Shown: piece after piece, positions 43,184 through 51,506 of the stretch
Numbering within the stretch: position 1 is the first letter of the stretch
Layout of the letters: each line of letters begins with the position of its first letter
Source of the DNA: Bacillota bacterium
GTDB taxonomy: Bacteria > Bacillota > Clostridia > Lachnospirales > Lachnospiraceae
Reading direction: 5' to 3'
NCBI GenBank assembly: GCA_023439505.1
Contig: JAEXNR010000019.1
Span: 62,001 to 126,000, forward strand
Length of the DNA stretch: 64,000 nucleotides
Program-made: the position numbers and the translations under genes
The notes under the pieces: generated by a model
What the model was told of the DNA's origin: nothing
The model's input: the letters and a program-made list of their open reading frames with translations, nothing else
The model's database searches: none

Positions 43184-44236
43184 ATGATACAGATGAAAGC
43201 AGCCCTTATGTATGGGCCAAACGATATCCGCGTTGAGATGACAGAAAAACCAGAATGTCCGGCAGACGGATTAATTCTTAAAATTATGGCTGTTGGACTT
43301 TGTGGATCCGATATTCGCAATCTTACTACTGATTCCAGAAAAGGTAATTATCCTTTTATCTATGGACATGAAATTGTTGGTATTGTTGATGAAATCGGAC
43401 CACAGGTGACAAAATATCAAGTAGGCCAGAGACTCTATTTATTTCCTGGCACCTATTGTATGAAATGCGATAATTGTATCAACGGACATAGTGAGAACTG
43501 TTCAGATAAAGAAGCTGCTGCATTGGCCGGAACCGGTGGCTTCGCCCAGTATATTGCTGTAAAAGGTCAAAAGATTGAGCTTGGCGGAATTTATGAAATT
43601 CCTGACGATATTACTTACGAAGCTGCAAGTCTTGGAGAACCTCTTACTTCTGTATATGCATGTCTTGAGAATGTTAATATTGGTTATCCGGACACCCTTG
43701 TTATCATCGGTGCCGGCCCAATCGGCTGTTTCATGGCACAGCTTGCTAAAATTCGCGGCGCCCAAAGAATCCTTATGATCGACATCAATGACCATCGTTT
43801 AGAGATGGCAAAGCAATTTGGCGTCGATGAGGTTATCAACAGCAAAAAAGAAGATCCAATAAAAGCAATTCTAAAGTTTACAAATGGAAAAGGAGCCGAC
43901 AAAGTAATCTCCGCAACTCCTGCAAATGCCACTCAGACCCAGAGCATTCATATGGTAAAAAAAGGTGGACTCGTTGTCTTCTTTGGCGGGGTTCCAAAAG
44001 GATCTATGACAGAGCTTAACTGTAATCTGATTCATTACAACAATATCTGGATCAAAGGACATTTTGGTGCATCCTATACACAATCGAAAAAAGCATTCGA
44101 ACTTGCGATTTCTCCAGATTTTCCAACCGAGAAATTCATTACCCATCAGCTTCCATTAGATCAAATTAATAAAGGCATTCAGCTTACCAGAAGCGGAGAA
44201 GCTATAAAAGTGGTGCTCCATCCTTGGGACAATTAA
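43184..44236 (+). CDS. Zinc-dependent alcohol (polyol/sugar) dehydrogenase
   Basis: 350 residues. Catalytic zinc Cys40 and His62-Glu63 (GLCGSD, YGHEIVG), structural zinc Cys92, Cys95, Cys98 and Cys106, and the NAD motif VIIGAGPIGCFMAQLA. The pattern is that of sorbitol/threonine dehydrogenase relatives. GAGGAGAG lies before the ATG. It is divergent from the kinase/aldolase operon and followed by a hairpin terminator and the PRD regulator. It likely oxidises a polyol or sugar to the ketose used by the kinase. A decayed copy lies at 26700-26790. Confidence 0.9.
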   Translation: MIQMKAALMYGPNDIRVEMTEKPECPADGLILKIMAVGLCGSDIRNLTTDSRKGNYPFIYGHEIVGIVDEIGPQVTKYQVGQRLYLFPGTYCMKCDNCINGHSENCSDKEAAALAGTGGFAQYIAVKGQKIELGGIYEIPDDITYEAASLGEPLTSVYACLENVNIGYPDTLVIIGAGPIGCFMAQLAKIRGAQRILMIDINDHRLEMAKQFGVDEVINSKKEDPIKAILKFTNGKGADKVISATPANATQTQSIHMVKKGGLVVFFGGVPKGSMTELNCNLIHYNNIWIKGHFGASYTQSKKAFELAISPDFPTEKFITHQLPLDQINKGIQLTRSGEAIKVVLHPWDN

Positions 44237-44307
44237 ATCTCTTTCAATAATCGGCAGCATTCTCATTTCATGATCTCTTAATCTCAATCAGGCACTCTTC
44301 TCACCGG

Positions 44308-44341
44308 CCATAGAATTATTTCTGTGGATGGTTTATTTTTT
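44308..44341 (+). terminator. Terminator after the zinc alcohol dehydrogenase gene
   Basis: Stem CCATAGAA (44308-44315) with TTCTGTGG (44320-44327), including one G-U pair, followed by a T-rich tract to 44341. Confidence 0.65.
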
Positions 44342-44343
44342 CA

Positions 44344-44372
44344 TTGACTTTCAAAAATTACACATCTATGAT
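44344..44372 (+). promoter_or_regulatory. Promoter of the PRD regulator gene
   Basis: TTGACT (44344-44349), 17-bp spacer, TATGAT (44367-44372). Predicted transcript start ~44379 leaves a 35-nt leader to ATG 44414 and rules out the upstream ATG 44384. Confidence 0.75.
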
Positions 44373-44413
44373 AATAGTAGTGTATGAAATATGATAAAAT
44401 TACAGGAGTATTT

Positions 44414-46384
44414 ATGGATTCAAGAATGCTTACCCTCCGACAGCGAAAGCTGCTGCTTTACCTTCAAAATCAAAACCATTATGTAACGGGACATGAACTT
44501 GCTATCTATTTGCAAATTTCCTCCCGAACGGTGCGAAGTGATATTACTGATATGAATCAAAAGCTTTCCGGTTCCGGAATTTTAATTATATCACAGCCAA
44601 GCCTTGGCTATACCTTAAGCACGGATGACGAATCCAAACTCATGGAATTAAGTCTGGCCAGTTCTTCCTTTCTGACCAGAGAAGATCGAGTGCGCCATAT
44701 GGTATTTCGACTTTGCTTATCGGATGTTCCGGTTTCTCTTGATGACCTTGAGGATGAGATGTTCGTCAGCCGCACCACCCTGGAGCATGACCTGACAGAA
44801 CTTCGCAGGAAATACGTTCTTACTGAGCCTTATATTCAGTTCACCCGCTCCCGGAATCGTATTTATTTTAACAATAACGAGAGAAAACGACGTAAGCTTT
44901 TAAATCTTCTGTTTTCAGAGAACTGGAACTATAATTCCCGTGGAAACAGCTATTATCAATATCAATACCTGGATAAAAATGTAGTCAATCTCATCATGGA
45001 TGAGATTCAGCTTTATGTAAGAAAATACCATATTATGATGGAAGATATCAATATGGTAATCACGAATCTGGCCATTGCCATCGCATATTACCGTATTCGT
45101 TCCGGACATTTACTTCCGACAGACACAGGCGATTGCAACAATCCTTTTGATCCTTCTAAACTGGACCCCCAGCGCCAGGATTCCTATGAAACGGTGGTCG
45201 CTATGGTCAACGATTTATTATCCTCCTTAGAGCAAGAGCTGGATTGTCATTTCCCTGAAACGGAACGCTATCCGCTCTACGCTCATGTATCCTACAGTAT
45301 TGTACCAGACATGGAAATGATTGCTCAGAGTTCAATAACGCAGCATATTCCTTCTCAAACGATTCGGTTCGCCAATCGCTACATTACACGGATTCAGGAA
45401 ATATTTCATATTGATTTTTCTGACAATCAGGATTTTTATATTACCCTGACTGAATACCTGCGGTATCTTGGGTACCCGGAATACCACCTGAGTGTCCCTG
45501 ACAACTATCCTGATGCTTCCTATCACCAGCTTATGATCGAGTATGAAATCGCCTTTCTCATCCAGGATCTTGCCTCAGAATATCTTGGTAACTATTTGAA
45601 TGATAAAGAATTGCTGCATCTTGCGTTCTGTATTTCAGGAGCATTAGAATATCAGAAGCGTACAAATCCGAAGCTTCGTACCGTCATTATGTGTCATATG
45701 AATCTGACGATTTCCTGGTACTTAAAACAGAAAATTCTCAATGTGTTCAATGATTATATTGATCTGGTAGCCCTGCTTCCGGTTTATAGTAAGAGCGGTT
45801 ATGATTTTTCCAACACCGATCTTATCATTACCACTGTAAATAAAACCATTACGAAGGATTACCCGGTGGAGACTCTGGTCATATCGCCTTACTTCAGCAA
45901 AGACGATCGTTCACAGATTGAAAAGCATATCTTCCACAGCCAGATTAACCAGCTATATTCCCCTTCTCTTCAACCGCTTTCCACGTTATTTGCTAAGGCT
46001 TTCTGGCATGAGGAAATGGTGGCTGAAGATGCACTTTCTGTCTTCGAACAGTTATCCGGGGATTTCATGGAAGCCGGTTATGTTGGTCCTGAATATCTAC
46101 AGGAGCTTCTCCGGCGTGAAGCAATCATGTCCTTCGTAAATACTCCGGGTATTGCAGTCATTTACAGTCTCGCACCAAGTACCAGAACCTGTTTGTCTGT
46201 CGGCATTCTGGCTCACCGAATTCGTTGGAACGGTCAGAAAATCCGTGTGGTACTTATGGCTGCCATGGAGCCGGAACACCGAAGTCTTATCTTCAAGCTC
46301 ATCAACGAACTGTATTATGGAGAAGTGAATCCAGAAAACTTCCAGCACATTTTAACAAAGCAGAAACTGATAGAATTATTCTAA
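44414..46384 (+). CDS. PRD-containing transcriptional regulator (BglG/MtlR-like activator)
   Basis: 656 residues from ATG 44414, with CAGGAG 5-6 nt upstream. N-terminal helix-turn-helix domains (LTLRQRKLLLYLQNQNHYVTGHELAIYLQISSRTVRSDI) are followed by a second HTH (VSLDDLEDEMFVSRTTLEHDL), two PRD-like helical domains (~200-420), an EIIB-like segment (TVIMCHMNLTISWYLKQKIL, where the phospho-Cys is Cys in 'MCHMN') and an EIIA-like C-terminus. The EIIA part lacks the usual PHA His motif. No PTS genes are in view. It probably controls the dehydrogenase/kinase/aldolase genes. Confidence 0.82.
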   Translation: MDSRMLTLRQRKLLLYLQNQNHYVTGHELAIYLQISSRTVRSDITDMNQKLSGSGILIISQPSLGYTLSTDDESKLMELSLASSSFLTREDRVRHMVFRLCLSDVPVSLDDLEDEMFVSRTTLEHDLTELRRKYVLTEPYIQFTRSRNRIYFNNNERKRRKLLNLLFSENWNYNSRGNSYYQYQYLDKNVVNLIMDEIQLYVRKYHIMMEDINMVITNLAIAIAYYRIRSGHLLPTDTGDCNNPFDPSKLDPQRQDSYETVVAMVNDLLSSLEQELDCHFPETERYPLYAHVSYSIVPDMEMIAQSSITQHIPSQTIRFANRYITRIQEIFHIDFSDNQDFYITLTEYLRYLGYPEYHLSVPDNYPDASYHQLMIEYEIAFLIQDLASEYLGNYLNDKELLHLAFCISGALEYQKRTNPKLRTVIMCHMNLTISWYLKQKILNVFNDYIDLVALLPVYSKSGYDFSNTDLIITTVNKTITKDYPVETLVISPYFSKDDRSQIEKHIFHSQINQLYSPSLQPLSTLFAKAFWHEEMVAEDALSVFEQLSGDFMEAGYVGPEYLQELLRREAIMSFVNTPGIAVIYSLAPSTRTCLSVGILAHRIRWNGQKIRVVLMAAMEPEHRSLIFKLINELYYGEVNPENFQHILTKQKLIELF

Positions 46385-46451
46385 ATGTGTGCTTTTGCCG
46401 TGGGAATGCTCATCCATAATACACACCTTAAATCATAGAGACTCTCCAATA

Positions 46452-46493
46452 AACAAGAGTAATCGGCAAGCCCACTTCACTTGTCATGAATTA
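46452..46493. repeat. 41-bp dispersed repeat, copy 2
   Basis: Matches 27099-27139 at 37 of 42 positions. Lies between the PRD regulator stop and the convergent terminator. Confidence 0.6.
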
Positions 46494-46531
46494 AGAAACG
46501 GAAGGGACAATTGCACGTTCCTTCCGTTTCT
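46494..46531. terminator. Bidirectional terminator between convergent genes
   Basis: 15-bp stem AGAAACGGAAGGGAC (46494-46508) with GTTCCTTCCGTTTCT (46517-46531), 8-nt loop. Serves the PRD regulator (plus) and flavodoxin-like gene (minus). Confidence 0.8.
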
Positions 46532-46570
46532 ACAATAGACCTCAGCTTAGCAGATTACGAATTCCTATTT

Positions 46571-47536
46571 CTAGTTCATCTCTGCAATCGTCTGATCAAA
46601 ATTTTTATATTTTTCCATCATCTTGGGTAATGTTTCTTTATTAGCCATAAGTTTTGGAACACAGGCTGAAATCATATCCCGAATTTCATTGTAATGTTCG
46701 TAAATTCCAATTGTTGTATTTCTGGATCGGGCAATTTCTTTCTCACTCCAGTCAACCGCTACTTTATCACCATCGATCCTCATATCTCCCCAGATACCGC
46801 AGATTGGGCATTCAACATGCGTTGTTCCATTCATGGAAAGCAGCTGATTGTGGCATACCGGACATACTCCATCCGGTCCCACCCAGGTATCAACTCCATC
46901 ATAAGGTTTGCCAAGAGACTCTGCCACTGCAGTTCCAAGATCTGCACATTTTCCCATCAGTTCAGGATCAAATAAAGGATGCCCCGTTCTTCCCTGATCA
47001 TATGCATCTACCTTTCCTACACATTTCATGCAAAGAGAGAATCCAAACAGATCCAGCATTGGAAGTCCAAGGGATACCCAGTTATGTGTCTGAGCACCTC
47101 CTACGGAAATATATCCAACATAACGATCTTTGAAGTATCTTTGGTCAAGTTCCGGCTTACCTGCTTCTTTTCTTTTTTTGTTCTCTTCGAGTAAAGATGC
47201 TCTGTCATGAGCCGGACCAAAGCGATCAACAAAGTTCTTAAACTGACCTACGATACCTACTGCATATACAGGAGCACCAATAATGATGCCATCTGCATTT
47301 AAACATGCTTCTTCCAGAATATGATAATCATCCTTCAGGCAGCAGTGGATTTCCACATCCCCTTTTTCCTTGCCGTGGCTGCAAAAATCGCATGCTCTGC
47401 AGTGTCCGATATCCAGTGTAATGGTATTAATAAATTCTACATCTGCACCAGCTGCTTTGGCTGAAAACAATGCTTCCTTTACCATAACATCACATCTTTG
47501 ATTTTTTCTTCCAAATGAAATACCTAAAACCTTCAT
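46571..47536 (-). CDS. Flavodoxin-fold (NADPH-dependent FMN reductase) protein with Zn/Fe-S Cys motifs, copy 1
   Basis: 321 residues. N-terminal flavodoxin-like fold MKVLGISFGRKNQRCD with FMN loop GAPVYAVGIVGQFKNFVDRFGPAHD. A Cys cluster CRACDFCSHG...HCCLKDD may bind Fe-S. A C-terminal zinc ribbon GVCPVCHNQL...VECPICGIWG is present. Iron-sulfur flavoproteins of anaerobes share the N-terminal half. GGAGG precedes the ATG. A paralog is at 54693-55613. A CAAAAAA-N9-TTTTTTG site lies 130 nt upstream. It may deliver electrons to reductases acting on the aglycone. Confidence 0.8.
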   Translation of the reverse strand: MKVLGISFGRKNQRCDVMVKEALFSAKAAGADVEFINTITLDIGHCRACDFCSHGKEKGDVEIHCCLKDDYHILEEACLNADGIIIGAPVYAVGIVGQFKNFVDRFGPAHDRASLLEENKKRKEAGKPELDQRYFKDRYVGYISVGGAQTHNWVSLGLPMLDLFGFSLCMKCVGKVDAYDQGRTGHPLFDPELMGKCADLGTAVAESLGKPYDGVDTWVGPDGVCPVCHNQLLSMNGTTHVECPICGIWGDMRIDGDKVAVDWSEKEIARSRNTTIGIYEHYNEIRDMISACVPKLMANKETLPKMMEKYKNFDQTIAEMN

Positions 47537-47666
47537 GTTCTTACCTCCGTTATTAATAACTTTTTGCTGTTATTATTGTAACGAATATAAAGCCGCCTTG
47601 CAGTGCAATATCGAGCCTTTTCTATATGAAATACTCAGCTTTCTTATATACAGAGGAAAGGAAAGA

Positions 47667-47689
47667 CAAAAAACATTGCTTGTTTTTTG
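47667..47689. promoter_or_regulatory. Shared 23-bp palindrome, site b
   Basis: CAAAAAA (47667-47673), 9-nt centre, TTTTTTG (47683-47689), 130 nt upstream of the flavodoxin-like ATG at 47536. Upstream flank TGAAAGTA (minus strand) is also shared with site a. Confidence 0.65.
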
Positions 47690-47753
47690 TTTTACTTTCA
47701 TTTCACCCTGCATGCTTATTTTTTGAACGTAGTATCATATTTGTACAGGAATA

Positions 47754-50141
47754 TTATGTCGTATAATAATATTGAATTTCAATTAGTCGGATTTCCTGAG
47801 CCATAAGTGTATTTTCTAATTCCAGCTTTTCATCGGTAACATTGCTATGATACATATCTATTTTTGGAATGGCGTTTTGCTTCAAATATTGCAATTCATC
47901 CCAATCCAGATTAGTTTCAAATAACAGATGACGCCAGAGATCCTGAGCACTACCGTACTCTTTATTTACATATTGTGTTTTAATAAGATACTTTCCATTT
48001 GGAATAGAATCGAGAACGATTGAAAGTTTCAGGCATTCTGAATTTTCTGTATAGTTATCAAGCTCATTAAATTGAATCTGATCCTCATCCTGGAAAACAT
48101 ATTGGGAAGACAGCTTCTTGTAATTGTGACAGGCGATCACATATCGTCCTCCCCCATCTGCCGTAACAATGCTGTGTTCGTCCTGATAAAGCACCTTTTG
48201 TTTCAGCTTATTCATAAATCGGAATGCATAGAAAGACGGTTTATGAATTCCATCTCTGGAAATAATTCCGGAATCCCCATTCAACACCTTATCAGAATCA
48301 AAATAATCGGAATAGCTATCCAAAGCATGCCAGTATATCATCATATCCAAATTTCCATTCATTTCCATGCAGCTTTTCAAAACATATGCGCCTTGTTCAC
48401 AACTGTCATTTAGCAAATTTCGATTTGAAATTGTAAAATTCCACTCGCTGAAATGAATTTCGGGAACCTGAAAACCCAGCTGATCCATAATCTCTTTCAT
48501 AAGCTCCAGCTGGTTTGTCATGTAGGAGGTGTCAATGGATTTACGTCCATAGAATTGTCCATCACCCTCCATAGCCACATATTGGTAAGAATAAAATGAC
48601 AAAAAATCCGGTTGGGCACTGCGCGTTTTCCATGTCTCAAATATCTTCTTGCAGCTGCTATACTCATAGCCTAGAATGAATCCGGCGCCCCCCACCCTGA
48701 TGTTGGACGAAATTCCTTTTAGTGTTCGATAGATCAGTTCGAAGCAGGCATAATAGTTCCCTTCTTCAGAGATCATATCCTGCTCTGGATTTTTCCAATA
48801 TTCAAAATACCAGGTTTCAATTTCCTCTACACCATAACGGTTTACAAGATGCATACAAAATTCAGGAATAATTATTTGAAACATCTCCCAGTTGTAATGG
48901 CTGTTGTCTTCTCCGGCCTTCAGAAAACGGTCTGGAGAATACATAAATGCCGTTTCTTTTTCCCCAAGCTCCATATATGGTTTCATATGATTCTCCAGCA
49001 GGAAATCGATTACCTGATCCATTTTTCGGAAGCTATGGCCTTCCTTTGAAACAAAGCACTCTTTCTTAGACAAAATATTCCATATCCGCACATATTTGAT
49101 ACCGATTGCACTCTGAATATCTTTTAGCTGCATCTGTACATCTGATTGAAGAATATGGTACGCCTCGCCGATACAAATGGCACGGAAGCCTGCGTTAAGC
49201 TCTCCCGCCTCTTTCATGATATCTACGTAACATTGCTTCTGATCTGCTTCTCTAGCTTCTTCCTCTTCCTTCAGATGCAAATATTTTTGCATCTGTTTCA
49301 GTTCCTCATCCGTCAGATCCTTTTTTTGTTTTTCCTGTTTTTGTGTATCTTCTATTTTCTTACGGTATTCACTGGGAGCTTCCCCATACACTTTACGGAA
49401 TGCTTTCCCGAAGGCCGCCGAACTAGGGAATCCGCTATCCAATGCGATATCTGTAATATTTTTATCAGAATACAGAAGTTCATCAATAGCATGAAAAAAA
49501 CGTACATTATTGAGATATTCCATAAAGGTCATACCGGTCTGTCTCTTTATATATTTTGATAAATATGCATTGGACAGATAAAGTCGTTTGGCAAGATCAT
49601 TCAAACTAATTTTTGACTGATAATTTGCCTGTACATAATTTTGGATTTCCATTACTCGAATTCGATCGTTGGAATCACCAATATTTAGTCTGGCATCGCT
49701 TGCCTTCACCAAAAAATTACTCGTCAATACATAGAGAGCCTGAAAATACAGGGCATTCAAATACAAGGCTGCCTGATCATCCTGCTCAAAATATCGTTTC
49801 AAAATCTGATCCAATAGGGATCGCAATTCTGCATATGCAGCATTTTTATCTACTACAGAATTACACCAGAACAAAAGCCGCATACTTCCCATATGTTCTG
49901 CAAGAAGATGAAAATCGATCTCAAATCTCGCCCCCAAGAGATTGATTCCTTTTACCAGATGTTCTTTATTCGCATTAATTAAGATAATGTCTCCTTTTTT
50001 TATATGGTAACTCTTATCATCAATATCGACCACAAGTTCTCCTGACATTACGTAAAACAATTCAATATTCTGATGATAATGTAATCCAACCTCATCATCC
50101 CCAAGGAAATAGAACTTCATAAGTTTTCTATCTTTATCCAT
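47754..50141 (-). CDS. AraC-family regulator fused to a GH39-like (xylosidase-fold) domain
   Basis: 795 residues. Cupin-like sensor ~1-100 (HYHQNIELFYVMSGEL), AraC double helix-turn-helix ~163-262 (YLSNAYLSKYIKRQTGMTFMEYL, SGFPSSAAFGKAFRKVYGEAPSEYR), charged linker, then a GH39-type barrel ~305-700 and a C-terminal beta domain. At the acid/base site the NEP motif is replaced by WKNP (449-452), so Glu is lost. The nucleophile-type Glu566 in FSEWN remains. The barrel is probably a sugar or glycoside sensor without hydrolase activity. AAGGAGAAG precedes the ATG. Best candidate to bind the nearby palindromes. Confidence 0.87.
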   Translation of the reverse strand: MDKDRKLMKFYFLGDDEVGLHYHQNIELFYVMSGELVVDIDDKSYHIKKGDIILINANKEHLVKGINLLGARFEIDFHLLAEHMGSMRLLFWCNSVVDKNAAYAELRSLLDQILKRYFEQDDQAALYLNALYFQALYVLTSNFLVKASDARLNIGDSNDRIRVMEIQNYVQANYQSKISLNDLAKRLYLSNAYLSKYIKRQTGMTFMEYLNNVRFFHAIDELLYSDKNITDIALDSGFPSSAAFGKAFRKVYGEAPSEYRKKIEDTQKQEKQKKDLTDEELKQMQKYLHLKEEEEAREADQKQCYVDIMKEAGELNAGFRAICIGEAYHILQSDVQMQLKDIQSAIGIKYVRIWNILSKKECFVSKEGHSFRKMDQVIDFLLENHMKPYMELGEKETAFMYSPDRFLKAGEDNSHYNWEMFQIIIPEFCMHLVNRYGVEEIETWYFEYWKNPEQDMISEEGNYYACFELIYRTLKGISSNIRVGGAGFILGYEYSSCKKIFETWKTRSAQPDFLSFYSYQYVAMEGDGQFYGRKSIDTSYMTNQLELMKEIMDQLGFQVPEIHFSEWNFTISNRNLLNDSCEQGAYVLKSCMEMNGNLDMMIYWHALDSYSDYFDSDKVLNGDSGIISRDGIHKPSFYAFRFMNKLKQKVLYQDEHSIVTADGGGRYVIACHNYKKLSSQYVFQDEDQIQFNELDNYTENSECLKLSIVLDSIPNGKYLIKTQYVNKEYGSAQDLWRHLLFETNLDWDELQYLKQNAIPKIDMYHSNVTDEKLELENTLMAQEIRLIEIQYYYTT

Positions 50142-50310
50142 TATATCTTCTCCTTATTGGTATAACCCTATCGGTAATATTTGCTCCCATATCAGTGTTT
50201 CTTTTTTACTTTTTTGTTCTATTTAATTTTATATGAAACACGTTTTAGTTACAAGGGGGTTGTACCTTTATCTTATGATCGTTTTCTATGAAAGCTCTCA
50301 TAAATATAGA

Positions 50311-50349
50311 AAGAGCCGAAACATGTTTTCTTCCATGTTTTCGGCTCTT
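50311..50349. terminator. Terminator after the SnoaL-like gene
   Basis: AAGAGCCGAAACATG (50311-50325) pairs with CATGTTTTCGGCTCTT (50334-50349) with one bulge, 8-nt loop; T-rich on both flanks. It ends the minus-strand operon from 54101. Confidence 0.8.
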
Positions 50350-50369
50350 AATTTTTAATCCGTTCCCGA

Positions 50370-50705
50370 TTAACAAGGCTGTAATACGTCCCAGTGTTCT
50401 GCCAGCTTTCCATTCTCAATGCGATATATGTCGACCACACGGCATTTGGTCTTTCCATCTTTTCCAACATTCTTCAGATAAACGGCTACCATATCATCCT
50501 CCAAAATAATCTTAACAATATTCAGATGGAAGTCTGATTCATGGAGGAATTTTTCCCGAAAAGCATCCATAAGTGCCTGTCTTCCCTGTTCAACCCCCGG
50601 ATTGTGCTGAATATAATCCTCTCTTACATATTCCAACGCGGAGTCTATATCATGCTCATTAAAAAAGCGCCGATAAAATTCCTTTATGATTGTTTTATTG
50701 TCCAT
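50370..50705 (-). CDS. SnoaL-like/NTF2-fold small protein
   Basis: 111 residues from ATG 50705 with AAAAGGAG 10 nt upstream; a GTG 24 nt earlier overlaps that site. Pattern KEFYRRFFNEHDIDSALEYVREDYIQHNPGVEQGRQAL matches NTF2-like SnoaL/ketosteroid-isomerase-fold proteins. His in QHNP and Asp near the pocket could be catalytic. It is last in the operon with FAD reductase, Gfo/Idh and nitroreductase. Family members act as isomerases, cyclases or hydratases on polyketides and aromatic ketones; the role here is unknown. Confidence 0.78.
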   Translation of the reverse strand: MDNKTIIKEFYRRFFNEHDIDSALEYVREDYIQHNPGVEQGRQALMDAFREKFLHESDFHLNIVKIILEDDMVAVYLKNVGKDGKTKCRVVDIYRIENGKLAEHWDVLQPC

Positions 50706-50798
50706 ATGAAACTGGTCTCCTTTTTTCACCCTTTATTGTTATTAATTGCTACACTGCGGAGATTTCATGCACAATTTGGACTTTCTTAAGACCTCTGT

Positions 50799-51326
50799 TT
50801 ATTTCACAATTTTATAATAATCCTTCTTGTGTTCAATTGGTTCCGGAAAACCATTTGCAGGATATCCAAGAATACAGGAACCGATTCCGATATATTCGTC
50901 CGGGTAACCGGCTTCTTTTAACAATTCCCTGCCAAGATCCGTTTCAAATGTCTCCCGAATACGATTGATCCAACGGGAGCCAAGTCCCATCGCATATGCA
51001 GCATTAAACATATTGCCAAGTACAAGACATCCATCCTGTACTGCATCTGAAGCATCTTTTCTTGCAAGAACAAGAAGAATTGTAGGTGCTCCATAGAACA
51101 CATCAAACCCTTCCGGTGCTCCGGCGATCTTTGCGTTTAGTTTACACAGTTTTTTAATCCATTCCTGATTCTGCACTGCAATAATAATCGCTGACTGCTT
51201 ATTTCCTCCGGAAGGCGCATTCATTCCGGCTTCAATCACATTCATCAGTTCTTCATCCTTAATCTGCTCCGGTTTATAGGATCTGATACTTCTTCTATTT
51301 TTGATATCCAATACAGTCTCTTTCAT
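50799..51326 (-). CDS. Nitroreductase-family FMN protein
   Basis: 175 residues from ATG 51326 with GGAGGAGG upstream; the upstream TTG overlaps that site. N-terminal RRSIRSYKPEQIKDEEL and the FMN-binding PSGGNKQ, GLGSRWINR and LGYPANGFPEP segments mark the NfsB/nitro-enoate group. These enzymes reduce nitro groups, quinones or enones with NAD(P)H. It follows the Gfo/Idh gene at a distance of 180 nt, with a short tandem repeat in that gap, so its expression may be partly independent. Physiological substrate unknown. Confidence 0.85.
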   Translation of the reverse strand: MKETVLDIKNRRSIRSYKPEQIKDEELMNVIEAGMNAPSGGNKQSAIIIAVQNQEWIKKLCKLNAKIAGAPEGFDVFYGAPTILLVLARKDASDAVQDGCLVLGNMFNAAYAMGLGSRWINRIRETFETDLGRELLKEAGYPDEYIGIGSCILGYPANGFPEPIEHKKDYYKIVK

Positions 51327-51362
51327 TTTACAACCTCCTCCATTCAATTCCCTTTCGGTCTG

Positions 51363-51405
51363 CTTTCTATTCTCTTTCTATTCTCTTTCTATTCTCTTTC
51401 TATTC
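51363..51405. repeat. 11-bp tandem repeat
   Basis: Unit TATTCTCTTTC repeated three times in full (51368-51400) with partial copies on both sides. It lies in the leader of the nitroreductase gene; on the minus strand it is purine-rich (GAAAGAATA). Such repeats are prone to slippage. Confidence 0.8.
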
Positions 51406-51506
51406 ATTGGTTTCTTCCCGAAAATACACTTCCTGTAATAGAAGAAAACAGCATGATTTTCTCATACTGCCCTTCTTTTATTTATACTTTTTAGAAGATA
51501 CACATT

